This document shows, piece by piece, positions 60,012-64,000 of a DNA stretch of 64,000 nt. The first letter of the stretch is position 1. The number at the start of each line of letters is the position of its first letter. Source of the stretch: Actinoplanes flavus (GTDB lineage Bacteria; Actinomycetota; Actinomycetes; Mycobacteriales; Micromonosporaceae); the NCBI RefSeq assembly GCF_017592555.1, contig NZ_JAGFNS010000008.1, positions 258,127-322,126 on the forward strand. The letters run 5' to 3'. Under the pieces are notes generated by a model. That model saw only the letters and a list, made by a program, of their open reading frames with translations. It was not told where the DNA came from and did no database searches. The translations under genes and the position numbers were made by a program.

Positions 60012-61196
60012 TCAAACGTCGATGCCGGCCGCCTTCATCTGCCGGCTGACGTCAGACCATTCGCCGCTCATGGCCGGGAGCGGGGCCGAGGATCCGATCG
60101 GGTCCTTGAAGCCGCTGGAGGTGGTGACACAGACGACCGGCCCGTCGAGCGGTCCCCCACCGCGCAGCCCGGCCAGGCCCGCGGCGCCGGACAGTTCCAC
60201 CCACAGTCCCGAGCGGGCGAGTTCCGTCTGGGCGGACCGCAGCTGCCCGTCGTCGACGGCGAGGGCCCGCCCACCGCTGGAACGCACGGCGAGCACCCCG
60301 CGATAGCCGCTGACCTGCGACACGATCGAGTAGGCGGCGGTCGGCCCGACGTCCACCCGGGCGGCCGGCACCCCGGAGCGGAGGGCTTCGACGAGCGGTG
60401 CCGCGGCGGCGGGTTCGCAGGCGATCATGCGGGGCACCCGGTCGGCGAGCCCGAGTCGTTCGAGTTCGGCGAAGCCCTTCCACACGCCGTAGAGCAGTTC
60501 GCCGTACCCGGTGGGAAGGAAGACGGCCGTGGGCGTGCCGATCTCCTGATGGATCTCGTAGGCGATGGTCTTGTAGCCCTCGGGCCCGAAGGGGTGCCCG
60601 GTGTGGGTGACGGTGGTGCTGCTGACCGGATGCAGGCCGCCCCGATCGGCGATCCGCCGCATCACCGGCCACCGGCGCTCCCACGGCACGGGCAGCACGA
60701 CCGCACCGTAGGCCCGCAGGAAGGTCACCACCTGCGGCGCCGGAGCGGGACCGGTGATCACCACGCAGGGCAGGCCGTTGCGGGCAGCGTAGGCGGCCGC
60801 CGATGCACCGTGGTTGCCGGAGGAGGCGACCACGACGCCGGGCGCGCCGACGCCGACGGCCGCGCTGACCGTGCAGCGGTTGAGCCGGTCCTTGTGGCTC
60901 CACGTCGGATTGCGGGACTCGTCCTTGAGGTAGACGCCCGGTTCCAGTTCGACGAGCGGTGTCCCGCCCTCGCCGAGCCCTTCGGCCGCGAGCGGTGGCA
61001 GGAGCGCCGGGAAGCGGTCGGGGGTGAGCGGGCCGTCCGGGATGCGGTCGTAGTCGTAGTCGACGTCGACCGGATAGGCGATCTCGGTGCTGCTCGTCTC
61101 GGGGCATCCGCTGGTCAGTGGCGGCCAGAGCGGATATCCGATGCGGGTGTCCCCGAGCGAGCGCTGTCCGGTCGCGAGCGATTCAACGGTTGCCAT
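60012..61196 (-). CDS. threonine-synthase-like PLP-dependent enzyme
   Basis: 394 aa, fold-type II PLP family. The PLP lysine is in NPTWSHKDRLN and the phosphate-binding loop in SSGNHGASAAAYAARNG; FLPTGYGELLYGVWKGF is the second glycine loop. Threonine synthase is the closest general type (GEGGTPLVELEPGVYLKDES at the start), but the gene lies beside an exporter rather than threonine genes, so a related beta-replacement or elimination reaction is possible. Start ATG 61196 lies 14 bp inside the MFS gene's end, so the two are co-transcribed. Confidence 0.88.
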   Translation of the reverse strand: MATVESLATGQRSLGDTRIGYPLWPPLTSGCPETSSTEIAYPVDVDYDYDRIPDGPLTPDRFPALLPPLAAEGLGEGGTPLVELEPGVYLKDESRNPTWSHKDRLNRCTVSAAVGVGAPGVVVASSGNHGASAAAYAARNGLPCVVITGPAPAPQVVTFLRAYGAVVLPVPWERRWPVMRRIADRGGLHPVSSTTVTHTGHPFGPEGYKTIAYEIHQEIGTPTAVFLPTGYGELLYGVWKGFAELERLGLADRVPRMIACEPAAAAPLVEALRSGVPAARVDVGPTAAYSIVSQVSGYRGVLAVRSSGGRALAVDDGQLRSAQTELARSGLWVELSGAAGLAGLRGGGPLDGPVVCVTTSSGFKDPIGSSAPLPAMSGEWSDVSRQMKAAGIDV

Positions 61197-62619
61197 GGTC
61201 AGCAAGGCTAGGTGCCGCGCTGCGCCGGGCGGCCCATCCGGCGAGGATTGCGCAGACGGCGGTGAGGACCAGGGTGGCCGTGGTGACGGCGTTCTCGAAG
61301 CCGTGGGCGGCCGCGGCGTCCAGGTCGGCGAGCGAACCGGACAGCGCCGAGGCCACGATGGTGCCGGTGACGGCCAGCCCGATGCTGCTGAACATTTCCT
61401 GCCCGGTGTCGTTGAGGGCGGCGCCGGTGGAGGTCTGGTCTTCGGGGAGGCCGCGCATCACGGTGACGGTGGCGATGACCATGACGACGCGCATGCCGGC
61501 CGCAGTCAGGACGAGGGCGGCGGCGATCGCGAGATATCCGAACCTGCCGAGGAGCCCGTAGAGCAGCAGACCGGCGATGACGGCCGCGGCGCCGATCATC
61601 CCGGCCCGGTGCGCGCCCGCCTTCTTCACGAGGCCCTCGACCAGCGGCCCGACCGCGATCATGGTGATGACCTGGGGAAGGTTGCCGAGAGCGGCCTGGG
61701 CCGGGGACCAGCCCCAGACGAGTTGCAGCTGGAGCGAGACGCTGTAGGCGAGGACGGCCATGCCGAGCCCGAGCGCCGCCTGGTAGGCCAGCCCCGCGCC
61801 GACGAGGGGCCGCTTGAGCAGGGCGAAGTCGATGATCGGGTGGGTGGTGCGGCGTTCCCGGACGACGAATCCCACGCCGGCGGCGACGGTGCCGAGCAGC
61901 CACGGGACGGCGGCGAGCAGCCCGTCCTCGACGGCCAGGCTCGCGGTCCAGAGGGCCAGGATGATCGTGGCGGTGCCGAGCAGGGCGCCGGGCAGGTCGA
62001 GCGGCGTGCGGTTGCGGTGGGCGGGGTCGTCGGCCGGGATGCCGAGCCGGATGCAGACGGCGGCGAGCACCACGACGGGCACGTTGAGCACGAGCAGGGT
62101 CTGCCAGGGCAGCACCTGGATGATCAGGCCACCGACGGTCGGGCCGACGGCCAGACCGACGAGGCCGACCGTGGAGATGAAGCCGGTGGCGCGCATCAGC
62201 AGGTTCTCGGCGTCGAAGAGGCGGAAGCAGAGGGCCATGGTGCCGGGTGCGGTCATGGCGGCGGCCACACCGATGGCGGCGCGGACGGCGATCAGCTCGG
62301 CCGGTGTGCGGACCGCGAGGACGGCGAGGCTGGCGAGGGCGAACAGGGTGAGGCCGATCAGCATCACGCGGCGTGTCCCGTACCGGTCGGCGATGGCGCC
62401 GAAGGCGATCATCAGGCCGCCGAAGAGCAGTGAATACCCGGAGGTGACCCACTGCAGGTCGGAGGCGGTGGCGTGCAGCTCCCGGGCGATGGTGGGCAGG
62501 GCGACGTTGAGGACCGAGTTGTCGAGCATCTCCACCAGGAAGACGACCGACAACCCGAGGATGGCGGGCCACACGGCCCGCAGCGAGGTCGCGCGGGCCT
62601 CGAGGACTTCGGTGCTCAC
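61183..62619 (-). CDS. MFS drug-type transporter (14-helix DHA2-like)
   Basis: 478 aa, about 14 hydrophobic helices. Motif A-like GAIADRYGTRRVMLIGLT after helix 2 and the helix-5 antiporter motif region (GLVGLAVGPTVGGLIIQ) are present, as is the N-terminal DNSVLNVALPTIARELHA typical of EmrB/QacA-type exporters. Acts as a proton-driven efflux pump at the inner membrane; substrate unknown. Start GTG 62619 with GGGGGTG upstream. The divergent TetR gene and its operator very likely control it. Confidence 0.94.
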   Translation of the reverse strand: MSTEVLEARATSLRAVWPAILGLSVVFLVEMLDNSVLNVALPTIARELHATASDLQWVTSGYSLLFGGLMIAFGAIADRYGTRRVMLIGLTLFALASLAVLAVRTPAELIAVRAAIGVAAAMTAPGTMALCFRLFDAENLLMRATGFISTVGLVGLAVGPTVGGLIIQVLPWQTLLVLNVPVVVLAAVCIRLGIPADDPAHRNRTPLDLPGALLGTATIILALWTASLAVEDGLLAAVPWLLGTVAAGVGFVVRERRTTHPIIDFALLKRPLVGAGLAYQAALGLGMAVLAYSVSLQLQLVWGWSPAQAALGNLPQVITMIAVGPLVEGLVKKAGAHRAGMIGAAAVIAGLLLYGLLGRFGYLAIAAALVLTAAGMRVVMVIATVTVMRGLPEDQTSTGAALNDTGQEMFSSIGLAVTGTIVASALSGSLADLDAAAAHGFENAVTTATLVLTAVCAILAGWAARRSAAPSLADHGNR

Positions 62620-62634
62620 GGGCACCCCCTTCTC

Positions 62635-62674
62635 TGGAATGACGTTCCAGAACCAAGGATGGAACGTCATTCCA
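62635..62674. promoter_or_regulatory. double-arm TetR operator
   Basis: TGGAATGACGTTCCA (62635-62649) and its exact reverse complement (62660-62674) flank a 10-bp spacer; each arm is itself near-palindromic (GGAA...TTCC). It lies between the divergent MFS and TetR starts and should bind two dimers, repressing both genes. Confidence 0.85.
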
Positions 62675-62694
62675 ATCTGTGTCAAGATGGAGGC

Positions 62695-63363
62695 ATGTCA
62701 CCGGCCCGCCGCACCGAGAGCCTCTCCCGCGAGGTTGTCGTCACCGCCGCCATCGAACTGCTCGACGAACACGGCGAGCGCGGGTTCACCTTCAAACTGC
62801 TGACCGAGCGGCTGCGCACCGGCGCGGGGGCGGTCTACTGGCACGTGGCCAACAAGGAGGAGCTGGTGCGCCTCTGCGCCGACCGGGTCCTCGGCGACGC
62901 CTTGGCCGCCGCCGGCCCGGAGCAGGATCTGCGCTCGCTCGCGCTGTCCGTCTATGACGCCCTCGACCGGCACTCCTGGGCCGCGCGCCACGTCATCGTG
63001 CTGCCCAGCCTGCCCCACGCACTGCACCTGCTGGACCGCATCGGCACCCTGCTGACCGGCACTCCCCTGCCCGCCGAGCGCCGCTTCCTCGTCGCCACCG
63101 CGATCTTCAACTACGTGGTCAGCGTCACCGCCCAAGACGTGGTCCGGGTGGCGACGGTCGACACCGCCGCCGGCCGCGACGCTCTGCTCGCCGCATACGC
63201 GAAGAGCTGGGAGTCCCTCGACCCCCAGACCTTCCCCTTCCTCACCGGCGCGGCCACCGATCTCCGCGAGCACGACGACCGCGACCAGTTCGTCACCGGC
63301 CTGGACCTGCTCCTTGACGGCCTCCGTCACCAGAGCGGCGGAGGTCAGCCCGGAGAGGGCTGA
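62695..63363 (+). CDS. TetR-family repressor of the divergent MFS gene
   Basis: 222 aa. HTH: SREVVVTAAIELLDEHGERG, FTFKLLTERLRTGAGAVYWHV (recognition helix) and NKEELVRLCADRVL. The C-terminal domain is the TetR_C_11/TetR-MtrR-like helical ligand-binding fold. ATG 62695; GGAGG is only 1 nt before it, so a leaderless start is more likely. Divergent from the exporter with the palindrome 62635-62674 between, the standard layout of a drug-responsive repressor/pump pair. Its 3' end overlaps the convergent PLDc_N gene by 19 bp. Confidence 0.93.
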   Translation: MSPARRTESLSREVVVTAAIELLDEHGERGFTFKLLTERLRTGAGAVYWHVANKEELVRLCADRVLGDALAAAGPEQDLRSLALSVYDALDRHSWAARHVIVLPSLPHALHLLDRIGTLLTGTPLPAERRFLVATAIFNYVVSVTAQDVVRVATVDTAAGRDALLAAYAKSWESLDPQTFPFLTGAATDLREHDDRDQFVTGLDLLLDGLRHQSGGGQPGEG

Positions 63364-63581
63364 CAGCGCCCGGCGGCGAACCACAGGACGATGCCGATGC
63401 CGGGCGCCAAGGTGACCAGCAGGATCCACCGGGTGAGCGACCGTCTGCTCAGCCCCGCCCGGATGACGCTGACGATCGTGGCGGCGAACAGCGCCACCCA
63501 GCCGGCGAGCAGGACGGTCCAGAAGGCGATGCCGCCGAGGGTCGTGCCCAGGTCGGCCGCGGCGATCGAGTCGATGTTCAT
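63345..63581 (-). CDS. PLDc_N-type small membrane protein
   Basis: 78 aa with two transmembrane helices: GIAFWTVLLAGWVALFAATI and TRWILLVTLAPGIGIVLWFA, joined by a basic loop (RAGLSRRSLTR). This is the phospholipase-D-nuclease N-terminal module that occurs alone in actinomycetes; function unknown. ATG 63581 has GAGGAG 7 nt upstream; the ORF extends further but without support. Confidence 0.8.
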   Translation of the reverse strand: MNIDSIAAADLGTTLGGIAFWTVLLAGWVALFAATIVSVIRAGLSRRSLTRWILLVTLAPGIGIVLWFAAGRCQPSPG

Positions 63582-63665
63582 TGCTGCGCTCCTCGTGTCG
63601 TTGACGCATCCCATGGTGTCGGCAGCGGAGGGCTCCGGGCGTCAACCCAGGGTCTGAACACCGGA

Positions 63666-63683
63666 GTCAGACCCAGGTCTGAC
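63666..63683. promoter_or_regulatory. palindrome upstream of the terminal sensor gene
   Basis: GTCAGACC-CA-GGTCTGAC is a perfect 8-bp dyad; a near copy (TCAACCCAGGGTCTGA) lies at about 63644-63659. TAGCCT (63705-63710) then follows 6 nt before GTG 63717. Likely a regulator-binding site for the gene that begins there. Confidence 0.55.
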
Positions 63684-63716
63684 GCGCCGCGCAGGCCGCT
63701 TGGATAGCCTGGTCGC

Positions 63717-64000
63717 GTGACACGGGCATATGGAGGAGACGCGGCGGTCGCCGCCCTGCTGATCTACCTGATCGGCTCTTCCACCCTGGACCCGCCCGGT
63801 CCGGCGTGGACCGGCCCGGCCGCGGTCGCATGGCTGGTGGCGGCCGCGATCGCCCTACCGCTCGTGGTCCGCCGCCGATGGCCCCTGCCGGTGCTGGCCA
63901 CCGTTGTCGCGGCCGCCGCCCTCGCCACCGCCGCCGGCGTGGTCGGCCCCGGTGTGATCGTCGTGGCCTGGTTCCCGGCCACGCTCGCGCTCTACACCGT
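63717..64000 (+). CDS. membrane protein, probable sensor histidine kinase N-terminus (3' end outside window)
   Basis: GTG 63717 opens a frame that continues past the window end, 94 codons visible. It shows three hydrophobic stretches (AAVAALLIYLIGSSTLD, AVAWLVAAAIALPLVV, LPVLATVVAAAALATAAGVV) separated by short basic turns (RRRWPLP). This resembles the N-terminal membrane region of actinomycete NarL-type histidine kinases (DUF7134-like). The catalytic part is not visible, so the call is tentative. Confidence 0.55.
   Translation, partial: MTRAYGGDAAVAALLIYLIGSSTLDPPGPAWTGPAAVAWLVAAAIALPLVVRRRWPLPVLATVVAAAALATAAGVVGPGVIVVAWFPATLALYT

Noticed and set aside
60012..61196. Naming the PLP enzyme thrC
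   Set aside because: Fold-type II motifs fit several enzymes, and the MFS exporter neighbour gives no link to threonine synthesis.
61087..62433. Forward 448-codon frame opposite the MFS gene
   Set aside because: Low-complexity Gly/Asp/Glu/His antisense shadow of a clear 14-helix transporter.

Overview
The window is 64 kb of very GC-rich, strongly GC3-biased DNA with many GTG starts, 4-bp ATGA/GTGA overlaps between genes and many probably leaderless transcripts (TANNNT about 6 nt before the start codon). Together with the gene families present (secreted CBM13-linked polysaccharidases, WD40-fused Ser/Thr kinase, septum-formation-type membrane protein, NarL-type two-component pair, ABC-F protein) this points to a soil actinomycete, most plausibly Micromonosporaceae (Actinoplanes-like); that placement is inference. 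I saw no tRNA, rRNA, CRISPR array, transposase or phage gene. Both ends cut a gene.

Layout. 0-11 kb: small stand-alone genes (DinB-like, subtilisin-like protease, Fic protein, Mrr-type nuclease, DUF4291, Ig-like secreted protein, SnoaL-like protein behind a KstR-type palindrome). 11-16 kb: a radical SAM/M20 peptidase gene pair, a flavin reductase behind a clear SoxR-type promoter, two hydrolases. 16-30 kb: APC transporter, Nudix, kinase-WD40, MalY/PatB aminotransferase, Hsp70-like protein, PurU, RCC1-repeat protein, histidine kinase/response regulator. 30-35 kb: an ABC-F gene preceded by a seven-codon MRLRLRR leader, divergent from a TetR / HTH / truncated PPDK operon. 35-44 kb: a patch of small genes (VOC, racemase, HxlR/DoxX, HAD, GNAT, lipoprotein, SRPBCC, methyltransferase) in which at least five gene ends have been copied into short tandem arrays beside the gene. 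44-46.6 kb: a LacI-sensor/GGDEF protein followed 31 bp later by a small alarmone synthetase.

46.7-59.7 kb is the most coherent functional block: two divergent five-gene operons for pectin use. Leftward: Tat-type lipoprotein solute-binding protein, two CUT1 permeases, pectinesterase-CBM13 and pectate lyase-CBM13. Rightward: PmoA-like protein, GH43 enzyme, a bifunctional-looking pectate lyase/pectinesterase-like protein, a second PmoA-like protein and a ROK regulator. The 131-bp divergent promoter carries two copies of TTTGTTTCAG, one over each promoter, which are the natural candidate ROK operators. The model is: pectin is cut outside the cell by the CBM13 enzymes, fragments enter through the ABC importer (its ATPase is not here), side chains are trimmed by the GH43 enzyme, and the ROK protein senses a sugar and controls both operons.

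59.7-64 kb: a 23-bp repeat array, a threonine-synthase-like PLP enzyme overlapping an MFS exporter gene, a divergent TetR with a perfect two-arm operator, a PLDc_N-like small membrane protein and the start of a membrane sensor gene. The two strongest undescribed signals are (i) the recurrent tandem copying of gene termini (35.6-42.2 kb) plus a related 60-bp in-frame expansion inside the pectinesterase-like domain, and (ii) the leader peptide and hairpins ahead of the ABC-F gene.
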